From positions 25,388 to 89,387 of the forward strand of contig JASBSN010000042.1 of the NCBI GenBank assembly GCA_030148915.1: DNA of 64,000 nucleotides, read 5' to 3'. The stretch's first letter is position 1. Each line of letters starts with the position of its first letter. Below are positions 1-9,187 of this stretch, piece by piece. Origin of the DNA: Thiogranum sp. (GTDB lineage Bacteria; Pseudomonadota; Gammaproteobacteria; DSM-19610). A program made the translations under genes and the position numbers. The notes beneath the pieces were generated by a model. It ran no database searches. It saw only the letters and a program-made list of their open reading frames with translations, and was not told the DNA's origin.

Positions 1-1471
1 CGCGCTGCTGTAGCGCCGGCGTATTGCACGCCTGGCCGGCGACCTCGATGACCAATTGCACCGTTTTTTGCAGCCGCTCACAGAGCGCCGCCTGCAGACG
101 CTGCAAGCGTTCCTGGTTGAGCAACTGCCGGCAGGCGGGGTCCAGCACCATGGTCCAACGGCTCTCTTCACGCTGTCCGATGGCGCAGTTCATGGCCAGT
201 TCCCGCAACATGCCCTTGAGCCGCATGTCTTCGACCAGCGAGCGCCATTCGTCGCCGTGCGCGGGCGACGGCGCGCGCGGTGACGCTGCCGTGTTCACCG
301 GTGAGGGTGCGGCGGCGCTGCGCCGCGGGCCCGCAGCAGGATCCGGGGCCGCGCCTGCCGGCGGCGCCAGTGAGGCCGGCGCCTGTTGCAGCGGCCGGAA
401 CGCCAGCATGCGCAACAACAGCATTTCCAGGCCGGCGCGCGGATCGGGCGCCAGCGGCAAATCACGCCGACCGAGCAGCCCGATCTGGTAATACAGCTGC
501 ACGTCTTCGGCACTCATCTGCGCGGCGAGCGTCAGAATCGCTTCGCGCTCATCCAGGTTTTCATCCACGGCCTCGACGACTGTCTGGGCAACGGCGATCT
601 GTTGCAGGCCGGAGAGCAATTCGGCGAGCAGATCCTGGTAATCCGGCGCCTGTTGCGCCAGCTCATCGACCAGGTGCAACAGGCCGGCGGCGTCCGCCGC
701 GGCCAGCGCCTTGAGCAGGGCGATGACCCGGCCCCGCTCGATGCTACCGAGCATCGTGCGCATATCGGCCTCACCCACTGTGCCACCCCCGAAAGCAATC
801 GCCTGATCCAGCAGGCTGAGCGCATCGCGCATACTGCCATCGGCGGCGCGCGCCAGCAGTCTTAACGCCGGCTGCTCGTGATCGACCGCTTCGGCCTTGA
901 GCAGCCGCTGCAGATGGTCTTCGATCAGCGGCGCCGGCAAACGCTTGAGACTGAATTGCAGGCAGCGCGACAACACGGTAGCGGGGAGTTTCTGCGGATC
1001 GGTGGTCGCGAGCAGGAACTTGACGTGCGGCGGTGGCTCCTCCAGCGTTTTCAGCAGGGCATTGAAACTGTGCGCCGAGAGCATGTGCACCTCGTCGACC
1101 AGGTAGACCTTGTAACGACCCCGTGTCGGCGCGTATTGCACATTGTCGAGCAGCTCGCGGGTGTCCTCGACTTTGGTGCGCGAGGCGGCGTCCACTTCGA
1201 TCAGATCGACGAAACGCCCTTCGTCGATCTCCGTGCAGGTGCTGCAGCTACCGCAGGGCTCGGCGCTGACGCCGCTCTCGCAATTGAGCGATTTGGCGAA
1301 AATACGCGCCACCGTGGTCTTCCCGACGCCGCGGGTCCCGGTGAACAGGTAGGCGTGGTGCAGGCGATCGTTGTCCAACGCGTTGACCAGCGCGCGAAGA
1401 ACGTGCTCCTGGCCGACCATTTCAGCAAATTTTCGCGGCCGCCATTTGCGAGCCAGGACCTGATAACTCAT
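1..1471 (-). CDS. dnaX: DNA polymerase III subunit gamma/tau, 3' end beyond window start
   Basis: Reverse-strand translation from ATG at 1471: MSYQVLARKWRPRKFAEMVGQEHVLRALVNALDNDRLHHAYLFTGTRGVGKT..., then ...YKVYLVDEVHMLSAHSFNALLKTLEEPPPHVKFLLATTDPQKLP. Open to the window edge, so absent from the ORF track. Confidence 0.95.
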   Translation of the reverse strand, partial: MSYQVLARKWRPRKFAEMVGQEHVLRALVNALDNDRLHHAYLFTGTRGVGKTTVARIFAKSLNCESGVSAEPCGSCSTCTEIDEGRFVDLIEVDAASRTKVEDTRELLDNVQYAPTRGRYKVYLVDEVHMLSAHSFNALLKTLEEPPPHVKFLLATTDPQKLPATVLSRCLQFSLKRLPAPLIEDHLQRLLKAEAVDHEQPALRLLARAADGSMRDALSLLDQAIAFGGGTVGEADMRTMLGSIERGRVIALLKALAAADAAGLLHLVDELAQQAPDYQDLLAELLSGLQQIAVAQTVVEAVDENLDEREAILTLAAQMSAEDVQLYYQIGLLGRRDLPLAPDPRAGLEMLLLRMLAFRPLQQAPASLAPPAGAAPDPAAGPRRSAAAPSPVNTAASPRAPSPAHGDEWRSLVEDMRLKGMLRELAMNCAIGQREESRWTMVLDPACRQLLNQERLQRLQAALCERLQKTVQLVIEVAGQACNTPALQQR

Positions 1472-1528
1472 AAGACAATCTGCGGTCTATCGGGAATTTA
1501 TATTATAACAGCACGATAGCAATAAGGA

Positions 1529-1640
1529 GGTGACCCACACCAGCCACACCCCGGCGCCCAAATCCACTGCTGCGGCTGCTCCCTTCCGGGCCTGACCGAG
1601 TTCACAGCTTATTGTCGCGGGGGGACCGATGCGGGCCACC
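1529..1640 (-). ncRNA. ffs: Small bacterial SRP RNA (4.5S), approximate ends
   Basis: Reverse complement contains GGTCAGGCCCGGAAGGGAGCAGC, the conserved SRP domain IV apical region, flanked by complementary arms; next to dnaX. Confidence 0.88.
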
Positions 1641-1885
1641 ATTACCGGTGTTGCCGGGCATAAGACGGCAAAGGGCGGGATTGTACCCGCACTGCCGGTC
1701 GGGGTCATCCATCGCCGCGCCGGGCGAGTCAAAAACCACGCGTTTGGCAAGTTGGCCTCCCGCGGTGACTGATTCTCACAGAATTTGCAGGTATTTAATC
1801 CGGTGGGGTTCCCCCATAATACCTGATAATATTAGTCAACTATTAGTTACACGCAGCAGATTGCGTCACCAAGGAGCTACACCGC

Positions 1886-2221
1886 ATGCAGGCAGACGTC
1901 AACGGCAAAACCATCGAACTCAGCGAAGCTGGCTGGCTGGTCAATCTCGACGAGTGGAGTGAAGACTTGGCGGTCGAGATCGCCAAAAACGAAAAAATTC
2001 CGGAGCTGACCCAGGAACACTGGGATATTATCCACGTAGCGCGGGAATATTTCACCGACAACTGGACGGTCTGCGAACCACGCCAGTTTTCCAAAATCAT
2101 GAAAACCCGTTATGGTAAAGACCGCAGCGAGCAAAAATATATCTATTCGCTGTTTCCGACTGGGTTGATCAAATGCGCCAACAAAGTAGCCGGTTTGCCG
2201 CGCCCCAAAGGGTGCAGCTGA
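1886..2221 (+). CDS. DsrC/TusE family sulfur-carrier protein
   Basis: 111 aa with DsrC-like core and C-terminal arm ...KYIYSLFPTGLIKCANKVAGLPRPKGCS. Confidence 0.9.
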   Translation: MQADVNGKTIELSEAGWLVNLDEWSEDLAVEIAKNEKIPELTQEHWDIIHVAREYFTDNWTVCEPRQFSKIMKTRYGKDRSEQKYIYSLFPTGLIKCANKVAGLPRPKGCS

Positions 2222-2246
2222 ACGGAACCCTGCCAGGCGGGTGAAT

Positions 2247-2271
2247 AAAAGCTCCTTGACGGGGCTTTTTT
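2247..2271 (+). terminator. Rho-independent terminator downstream of the dsrC/tusE-like gene
   Basis: AAAAGCTCC-TTGAC-GGGGCTTTT stem (one G-T pair) followed by T run. Confidence 0.7.
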
Positions 2272-2301
2272 CTCGCCATTCTGGTGCGCTAACCTCAGCC
2301 C

Positions 2302-3342
2302 ATGATCCCGCCCTCTCCGTTTCCGCCCGTTTTTCCCCGTCCCCGACTCGCCGTCAGCGCCTGCCTGCTGGGACAAACGGTACGCTATGACGGGGGACAC
2401 AAGCGCCACGGCTTTCTCACCGACGTGCTGGCCGAACATGTCGATTACCTGGCGCTCTGCCCCGAAACCGGCATCGGCATGGGCGTGCCGCGCGCGCCGA
2501 TTCAACTGGTCGAGTCCGGCATAGAGCTGCGCGCGCTCGATGCGGCCACCGGTTCGCCGGACGTTACCGATCGCCTGCGACAATTCGCCCGTCAACGCCT
2601 CGATGAGCTGCGCGGCGTCAGCGGCTACCTGTTCAAGCGGAATTCACCCAGCTGCGGGGTACGCCAAGTAGCGCTCTATGGCGCCGGCGGTGCCCGCCTG
2701 CAGCGTCGCGGCACCGGCATTTACGCGGCTGCCGTGCAGGCGGCACTGCCGCTGCTGCCGGTGGAGCAGGAAGATGCCCTGGACGACCCGCTCCGGCGGC
2801 GCACCTTTATCACCCGCCTGTATGTCTACCGGCGCTGGCAGTCCCTGCTGGAAACCGGCTTGAGCGAGGCGTCGCTGCAGAGGTTCCATGAGGCGCATAC
2901 GCATCTGCTCACGGCCCACTCCCAGGCCGCGTGCCAACGCCTGGCGCGCATGCTGCGGGGGTCCGGCGCGGACCTGTCAGGGGACTTGCCGCAACGCTAT
3001 ATCGGCGCTCTGCTCGCGGCACTCGGGCGTCCGCCCACCCGCGCCCGCCACCACCAGGTCCAGCAGCAGCTGCTCGCCCAGTTGGAGGCCGCGGGCGAGG
3101 CCCCAGGGCACGCTACGCTGAGGCGACAACTCCAGGCTTACGCCGGCGGTCGTCTGCCCCTGAAGGAGATAATCGACGCCCTGCGTATGGGGTTTCAGCA
3201 GGCCGGTCTTAGTGAGTTCCTCGGCGCCACTTATCTTTACCCCTTCCCGGATAAGCTTTTGCCTGGCGCTACGGAGCCGCCGCCGGTGCAGGAAAGCACT
3301 GACAGTGATTTCACACCCCCTCCACCCGCATCTGGTGCATAG
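2302..3342 (+). CDS. DUF523 and DUF1722 (YbgA) domain protein
   Basis: N-term RLAVSACLLGQTVRYDGGHKRHGFL...CPETGIGMGVPR (DUF523); C-term YRRWQSLLETGLSEASLQRFHEAHTHLLTAHSQ (YbgA-like). Confidence 0.85.
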   Translation: MIPPSPFPPVFPRPRLAVSACLLGQTVRYDGGHKRHGFLTDVLAEHVDYLALCPETGIGMGVPRAPIQLVESGIELRALDAATGSPDVTDRLRQFARQRLDELRGVSGYLFKRNSPSCGVRQVALYGAGGARLQRRGTGIYAAAVQAALPLLPVEQEDALDDPLRRRTFITRLYVYRRWQSLLETGLSEASLQRFHEAHTHLLTAHSQAACQRLARMLRGSGADLSGDLPQRYIGALLAALGRPPTRARHHQVQQQLLAQLEAAGEAPGHATLRRQLQAYAGGRLPLKEIIDALRMGFQQAGLSEFLGATYLYPFPDKLLPGATEPPPVQESTDSDFTPPPPASGA

Positions 3343-3622
3343 CCCCACTGAGCGGTTGCCGATCGTGCACACAGCCCCATCGTTCGCCCACCAGGGACGC
3401 ACTCAGATCCCGCCACTTCAACAGCATAGAGCCACCGCCGGGAAATGGCGTGAATTGTGCTTAGGATTACGGTGTCAGAACGGAACGCACCTTATTCGGC
3501 GCGCTGCCAACGGCGGGAACCGGCCCGAGGCGACACGCCGGTGTCACACAAAGCTGATAGGTTTTAGCGTCCGCGGACTGACGACGAACCCCTAACCGGC
3601 AGACAATGGATGAGGTGACCGG

Positions 3623-3838
3623 ATGATGACTGATTTTCAACTGCACGCTTTCGTCGACCATCAGTTGAGCGGCGTGGAACAGAGTGAAATTCTCCAGGAG
3701 GCGGCGGTCTCCGCGGACCTCGCCCGGCGTATCGCTACCCTGCAGCACCTCAAGGAGCTGGTGCGACACGCCTACCAGGACGCCCAGCCCCCCGACCGGC
3801 GGGACCTGCGCCGAGCGTCCTCCGGCGGACCCTCCTAA
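3623..3838 (+). CDS. Small anti-sigma-factor-like protein lacking a zinc motif
   Basis: 71 aa MMTDFQLHAFVDHQLSGVEQSEILQEAAVSADLARRIATLQHLKELVRHAYQD resembles the N-terminus of membrane anti-sigma proteins; RBS-like gaggtgaccgg upstream. Confidence 0.45.
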   Translation: MMTDFQLHAFVDHQLSGVEQSEILQEAAVSADLARRIATLQHLKELVRHAYQDAQPPDRRDLRRASSGGPS

Positions 3839-3973
3839 GGTGAGGCGAAAACAGCCTCTCGCGCCGCCTGGCTTCCAGGCCCGTTGTCGGCCTTGGTCGG
3901 CATGTGGCGCCACGCGCGCCCGGTACACCTGAATGCAGGTGCAATAAAACGGCGTTCGTAGTATTTTCACCGC

Positions 3974-4780
3974 ATGATAATGAAACGTTTTTGCCTCCTC
4001 GTTTTGAGCGGCTGCCTATTGGCCGCCTGTGCGACCAGCCCCACCGGCCGGCACCAACTCATGCTGGTCTCCGAAGCACAGGCCATCAACGCGTCTAAAG
4101 CCGCGTATGCCCAGACCCTCAAGCCGCTGCAGGCCGAGGGCAAGGTCGACAACGACCCGGCGTTGAAAAAACGCGTCACCAGGATTACCGAAAAACTGGT
4201 GGCCCAGGCGGTGAAAATGCGCCCGGATACAGCCAAGTGGGACTGGAGTATCAAGGTCATCGACGAACCCGAAGTAGTCAACGCCTGGGCGATGGCCGGC
4301 GGCAAAATGGCCATTTACACCGGCCTGATTAAGCAACTCGCGGCTACCGATGACGAAATCGCCCAGGTCATGGGCCACGAAATCGCCCACGCGCTGGCCA
4401 ACCATCAGGCCGAACAAATGTCGCTCGCCCTCGCCACCACGGTGGGCGTCGCCGCGGCGGGGGCGGTGTCGGATAAACCCGGGCTGGCGATGGCCGGCGC
4501 CTCGGCCGCAGCGGCACTGGCCATCAAGCTGCCGAACAGCCGCGCCGCGGAAAGCGAGGCCGACAGAATCGGCATAGAACTGGCCGCCAAAGCCGGTTAC
4601 GACCCCCGCGCCGCGGTCACCTTATGGACCAAAATGGCCAAGCTCGGCGGCGCGCGGCCGCCGGCGTTTCTGAGCACTCACCCCTCGCCGGACAACCGCC
4701 GCCAAACCCTCCAGGCACTGGTCCCGCAAATGCTGCCGTACTACCAGAGCAAGGCACCGCGCCCCACGTTCAAACTGTAA
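3974..4780 (+). CDS. M48 family metalloprotease, lipoprotein
   Basis: Lipobox (LLAAC), HEIAH motif, ESEADRIGIELAAKAGYDP. Confidence 0.9.
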   Translation: MIMKRFCLLVLSGCLLAACATSPTGRHQLMLVSEAQAINASKAAYAQTLKPLQAEGKVDNDPALKKRVTRITEKLVAQAVKMRPDTAKWDWSIKVIDEPEVVNAWAMAGGKMAIYTGLIKQLAATDDEIAQVMGHEIAHALANHQAEQMSLALATTVGVAAAGAVSDKPGLAMAGASAAAALAIKLPNSRAAESEADRIGIELAAKAGYDPRAAVTLWTKMAKLGGARPPAFLSTHPSPDNRRQTLQALVPQMLPYYQSKAPRPTFKL

Positions 4781-4826
4781 GCTGGCGCTTTCTCATGCGC
4801 GCGCCGAAAGCGCACCGCCGGCTTGG

Positions 4827-5633
4827 TCAGGGCGTGCGTAGCCGCGCCAATTTACTGGACAGGGAGGCGGCTGATAAGGCGCCCAGGTGAGTGTCGACCA
4901 GCCGTCCGTTGCCGTCATAAAACAAGGTGGTGGGCAGCGCCCGCGAGCCGACGGCAAGCGCCAGGCGCGTACCGGGGTCGAGCAATACGTGGTCGAGGTG
5001 GAGTTCGGCGGCGTGCAGATAGTGTTGAATGTTTTCGCTCGGCTCACCCTGATTGACAAACACAAAGCGTACTCCGGTTTGCCGTTTCTGCGCCGCGGCG
5101 AGCACCGGCATTTCGCGTCGGCACGGCGGGCACCAGGTGGCCCACAGGTTGACCACCAGGGGCTTGCCTGCGGCCAGCCGCGCAAGCTGCGCCGGCTCGC
5201 CGTCAAGCCTCATCAGGGTTATGTCAGGCAGCTCAGGCCTCTCTGTCAGCCGCAGCACCGCGGACATCGCCCCCCACCCCAATGCGCCTGCGGCGAGCCC
5301 GACGATCAGCGGTTTGCGCAGTAGCGGCAGACGCCAGCCGCGCCATATCGCCACCGCCAGCGCGCCGATGACACCCGCCCAGGCGGTGAAACCCCCATCG
5401 CGTATATCCAACATCGACCAGGGGCTGGCGCGGTAACTGTCGTACCAGATAATGACAAAGGCAATGCGCGCGGCCAGCACTGCGGCGATCAGCATGTCGA
5501 GCAAGGTATTGAGCAGACCGGTTTGCTGCCCACGCCCAACCCAGTGGCCTACGCCAGCGGCCATCAGGCCGGCCACCAATAACAGCAACAAGTGACTCGA
5601 TAAGGCAAAAGGCCCCAGATTTACAGACAGCAT
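4827..5633 (-). CDS. Lgt-like N-terminal membrane domain fused to TlpA-type thioredoxin
   Basis: MLSVNLGPFALSSHLLLL...LDIRDGGFTAWAGVIGAL (Lgt-like first half) then VVNLWATWCPPCRREMPVL (CPPC). Start chosen at 5633 within the longer ORF. Confidence 0.8.
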   Translation of the reverse strand: MLSVNLGPFALSSHLLLLLVAGLMAAGVGHWVGRGQQTGLLNTLLDMLIAAVLAARIAFVIIWYDSYRASPWSMLDIRDGGFTAWAGVIGALAVAIWRGWRLPLLRKPLIVGLAAGALGWGAMSAVLRLTERPELPDITLMRLDGEPAQLARLAAGKPLVVNLWATWCPPCRREMPVLAAAQKRQTGVRFVFVNQGEPSENIQHYLHAAELHLDHVLLDPGTRLALAVGSRALPTTLFYDGNGRLVDTHLGALSAASLSSKLARLRTP

Positions 5634-5936
5634 ATTCACCCCTTTCCAGACCTGCTGATAGAGAAAAAATTTCGTCGCTCGGCTGTAACAATACCATGCG
5701 AGCATGTGCTGTAGTGGGTCCCGCCCGGGCGCGCCACGGCGAGGCCAGGGTAAAGACTCTCGGTGAAAATCCGCCAGGGAAACGTCTTCGCACACAGCCC
5801 GGCTGCAAACAGATTTTGAGGCTTTTCTCAACCTTAAACATCGTTTGTGTTTTCACTTGAACGGGCACGGTAGGCTATGCGCTCAGCCGGCCACCATCGG
5901 ATGCTTGGCCAATACGAACAACTCAGGAGATAGGTA

Positions 5937-6785
5937 ATGAGATCGACGCGAAATTCCCTAGCAGGCGTACTTGCCGTGGCACTGACAGGCGCCGTCACAC
6001 ACGTTGCTGCAAATAACAGTTGGTCCGGCTATCACTGGGCGCGGAGCACCAGTTCTTTCGATCTGACGATTATCAATAGCACCACCGCCGAGTGGGATGG
6101 ATATGTCTCCGCCGCGATCGGTGACTGGAGTCAATCGCAAAAATTAAATATGCTCGAAAACCACAACGGCGATACATCCAACGAAACCCGACTGCAATGC
6201 CAGGGCGGTAGCGGCACCGTACGCATCTGCAACCTCGCCTACGGTAACACCGGATGGCTCGGCATCGCCGGTATCTCCGTAGACGCCAATGGCCATATTT
6301 TCAGCGGCTATACGAAACTGAACGACACTTACTTCGCCGATCCCGCTTACGACAATTTCGAATGGCGCCAAAGCATCGCCTGTCAGGAACTCGGCCATGA
6401 TGTGGGCCTCAGCCATCAGGACGAAAACTTCAGCAACCAACCCTTGTATTCCTGCATGGATTATCAGAATCCACCCTATGCATACCCCGGCGCCCACGAC
6501 TACGATGAATTGGCGAGCGTATATGCCCACACCGACAGCTACGAGTCCTACGCCAGCACCAGTAGCGCCAGCGATAGCACTGGCAGCGGCTGCACGACCT
6601 CGCGGGGCAACGGCTGCAATAGCGGCAGAACGCGCAGCAGTACCAGCACCGGCTGGGGCGTCTCCATCGGTCGCCACGGCAACCACGAAACGTTTGTCCG
6701 CGTTGATGGAGACGGCATCACCCATCTCACCGACGTGCACTGGCTAGAGGGCCACGGTCGCAATGACGGGCACGGTCATCGCTGA
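5937..6785 (+). CDS. Secreted metzincin-like protein with variant QELGHDVGLSH motif
   Basis: Signal peptide; CQELGHDVGLSHQDENF...SCMDYQNPPYAYPGAHDYDELASVYAH. Confidence 0.65.
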   Translation: MRSTRNSLAGVLAVALTGAVTHVAANNSWSGYHWARSTSSFDLTIINSTTAEWDGYVSAAIGDWSQSQKLNMLENHNGDTSNETRLQCQGGSGTVRICNLAYGNTGWLGIAGISVDANGHIFSGYTKLNDTYFADPAYDNFEWRQSIACQELGHDVGLSHQDENFSNQPLYSCMDYQNPPYAYPGAHDYDELASVYAHTDSYESYASTSSASDSTGSGCTTSRGNGCNSGRTRSSTSTGWGVSIGRHGNHETFVRVDGDGITHLTDVHWLEGHGRNDGHGHR

Positions 6786-6907
6786 GGAGTTGCTGGCGAG
6801 CTGGTCGAACCACAGCGGCGCTCGCGCGGGTCGGGGTTAGGAGGCCCGCAGCGGGTACGGCCGGCGGCTGTTAACCACGTGATTTTGGTGTCTTTGGTGT
6901 TGCGTTA

Positions 6908-6942
6908 GGCTAACGATAATTTGGCTGAGAAGGAGGGATTCG
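6908..6942 (-). repeat. Duplicate of tRNA-Ser 3' end (att-like remnant)
   Basis: 35 bp, 33 identical to 8284-8318 (3' end of tRNA-Ser plus flank), same orientation. Confidence 0.75.
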
Positions 6943-7105
6943 GCTGGCCTCACGCTATCCGTTTATGCCCCTCGGGTGCTCCACCCCACCCACACACTGC
7001 GCGGCATCCGAAGCGGCGAAGCTCAGGGTCTGATGCGGCCGCCCGGGGGTAGGCAATTCCCGCTATAATCCGTTGTACATAGAAGTCACCTGGAACCCGG
7101 CAGGT

Positions 7106-8257
7106 ATGGACCCCGAACTTCAGCGCCAGATTACCCAACAGCGGACTATCATCAACGAGACCCTGCGCCCGCAGACGGTGAAACTGGCGATACGCTGTCG
7201 CCCGTTGCTGGGCGATCGTGAGGCGCTGGAACACGTCCTGCAAAAAGCCATGCTGTCACTCCCGTACTGCAAATACCTGTATGTGCTGGACGCCGAATGT
7301 CGCCAGATCACTTCCAATATCACCCGCAACGGCACCCAGCCCGACCAATACGGGCGGGACCGGTCCGGGCGTCCCTATATGCACGGAATAAATGATGCCG
7401 AGCTCGATTTCAGCCTGTCCACCGCCTATATCAGCCGCAACAAGCGACGCCCCTCGCTGACCGCCGTACAGCTCATCCGTACCCGGGAGGGTGAAATCGC
7501 CGGCTACCTGGGGGTCGATTATGACCTGCGCGAATTGCCCCATGTGGAAAGACTGCACGACGCAGAGAAACGCTGGACGCAGGCCAAGGGCGATCCGTCA
7601 ATCCGCGGCAATCTGTTCAACCAGAGTCGCGTGGACAGCCTCCTGGACAGCCGTGTTGACGAGATCATCGCGCTGCTCGTGGAACTCATGTCATGCCATG
7701 GAGTTTTTCATGGAAAACTGCACTTCGCCAGCAGCCGCGCCACGATCTGGACGATGGATGACCCCTACAGTTATCGCATCCTCGACTTCGAAAGCCTGAC
7801 CGACCCAAACATCTGCCTGGCCTACCCGCAGCGGGAGTATCCCGCCAGGGCGACGGTTCCGGTTGGAAAAATCGCCGCAATTTTCGCCATAATTCGGGCG
7901 CTACGCTTCGCGGATGAAACCATTTATCTGCGTGCCGGATCGCTCAATCTGTGCAATGGTATGGTGTCATTGAACTTTTCTTGTGATGGCTCGCACTACA
8001 TCCCTTACGACGAGTTTCTGGCCAAAGACCTGGAGTTCTGGTTCGGAGGCGACAGCGGCCAGACCCGCACGGCCTCGATCGAGGCCGACGTCGAGCGTAT
8101 CTGCGACCTGGGGTGTACGAGAGTGAACGAAATCATCGCCAGATCGCGCGATGGCCAACCGGTGCCGGAACTCGCCGGCCTGAGCGCGGCAGACAGTGGA
8201 GAAGTGCTGGACCGATTAAAAGACATTATGGCGATCTACGACATCGGTGAAAACTGA
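7106..8257 (+). CDS. PDC/Cache-like sensor domain protein, uncharacterised C-terminus
   Basis: Long ORF (ATG at 7106 preferred over 7073); N-terminal segment with YLYVLDAECRQITSN...GRDRSGRPYMHG...GEIAGYLGVDYDL resembles periplasmic-type PDC folds; no obvious TM helix. Confidence 0.55.
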   Translation: MDPELQRQITQQRTIINETLRPQTVKLAIRCRPLLGDREALEHVLQKAMLSLPYCKYLYVLDAECRQITSNITRNGTQPDQYGRDRSGRPYMHGINDAELDFSLSTAYISRNKRRPSLTAVQLIRTREGEIAGYLGVDYDLRELPHVERLHDAEKRWTQAKGDPSIRGNLFNQSRVDSLLDSRVDEIIALLVELMSCHGVFHGKLHFASSRATIWTMDDPYSYRILDFESLTDPNICLAYPQREYPARATVPVGKIAAIFAIIRALRFADETIYLRAGSLNLCNGMVSLNFSCDGSHYIPYDEFLAKDLEFWFGGDSGQTRTASIEADVERICDLGCTRVNEIIARSRDGQPVPELAGLSAADSGEVLDRLKDIMAIYDIGEN

Positions 8258-8297
8258 CAGTGTCGCCCGCATTTTTTTCAGTCGGCTAACGATCATT

Positions 8298-8388
8298 TGG
8301 CGGAGAAGGAGGGATTCGAACCCTCGATACGCTATTCACGTATACACACTTTCCAGGCGTGCTCCTTCAGCCACTCGGACACTTCTCC
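8298..8388 (-). tRNA. tRNA-Ser(GGA), CCA encoded
   Basis: Reverse complement GGAGAAGTGTCCGAGTGGCTGAAGGAGCACGCCTGGAAAGTGTG...GGGTTCGAATCCCTCCTTCTCCGCCA; loop CTGGAAA, anticodon GGA. Confidence 0.95.
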
Positions 8389-8434
8389 GGAAAACGCGGC
8401 AGGTTATACCAGATGCGGGCGACTTGCAACGCGC

Positions 8435-9103
8435 TTACTGAGCCACCCGCGTCGGGAAACGCCGCGCCACGCGTTTATTGCCGCGTTCGGTTTTTTCCTG
8501 GGCGCGCTCACTGAGACGGCCGGACAGGGCGTGCAGGGTTTCGGCGGCCTGCAGGTAGTCGCGGGCCAATTCGGCGATTTTGCGCCGCTGCGAGCGTGCT
8601 TCGTCGCGCAGCGCGTCGAATGCCTGGATCGGGCTCAGATTACAGCGTTCCATGAAAATGCCCACCACCATGCTGATTTCACGACTCTGCGACAAGGCCT
8701 TGTCCATCTGTCGCATGGCCTCTTTCAACTCGCGCAGCTCCACCGCGCGACTGAGCGCGGACTGAACCGCCGGTAGCAGTTGCTCGATATCCAGCGGCTT
8801 GACCAGGTACGCCAGCGCACCCGCGTCTGTGGCGCGTTGCACCATCTCCTGTTCGGCGTAGGAAGTCAGGGAAATAAACGGCAGATCGGCCTCGCGCAAA
8901 CTTAAGGCGACTTCAAAACCGTCTTTGAGCGGCATGCGCAAGTCGAGGATAGTCAGGTCGGGGCGGTGTTCGTGTGCCAGACGTTCGGCCTGTTCCCCGT
9001 TGCTGGCCTGCAATATTTCGTAACCGGCCGCCCGCAGGCCGTTACTGATCATGCTCAGCACTTCCTGGTCATCGTCAGCCACGAGTACGCGCAACAAACT
9101 CAT
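8435..9103 (-). CDS. Response regulator with C-terminal ANTAR (RNA-binding antiterminator) domain
   Basis: REC domain (VADDD, LDLRMP, SLTSYAEQ, VKP) and ANTAR-like C-term ...REISMVVGIFMERCNLSPIQAFDALRDEARSQRRKIAELARDYL. Confidence 0.85.
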   Translation of the reverse strand: MSLLRVLVADDDQEVLSMISNGLRAAGYEILQASNGEQAERLAHEHRPDLTILDLRMPLKDGFEVALSLREADLPFISLTSYAEQEMVQRATDAGALAYLVKPLDIEQLLPAVQSALSRAVELRELKEAMRQMDKALSQSREISMVVGIFMERCNLSPIQAFDALRDEARSQRRKIAELARDYLQAAETLHALSGRLSERAQEKTERGNKRVARRFPTRVAQ

Positions 9104-9187
9104 TCGACGCTCTCCTCTCGCAGAGGTATAGTAACCGCAGACAGGGCCCGGGCTAGTAGGGGGCTGTCATGGTGCACTCTAAAAGAA

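Noticed and set aside
878-1519. 213-aa + strand ORF at window start
   Set aside because: Antisense to dnaX, which is open to the edge and so missing from the ORF track.
1487-1750. 87-aa reverse ORF over the SRP RNA
   Set aside because: Coincides with ffs; no protein family and RNA motif explains the sequence.
5690-5850. Possible cobalamin riboswitch because of GGTGAAAATCCG
   Set aside because: Only a short core-like string; no recognisable remaining conserved B12 elements and no B12-related gene downstream.
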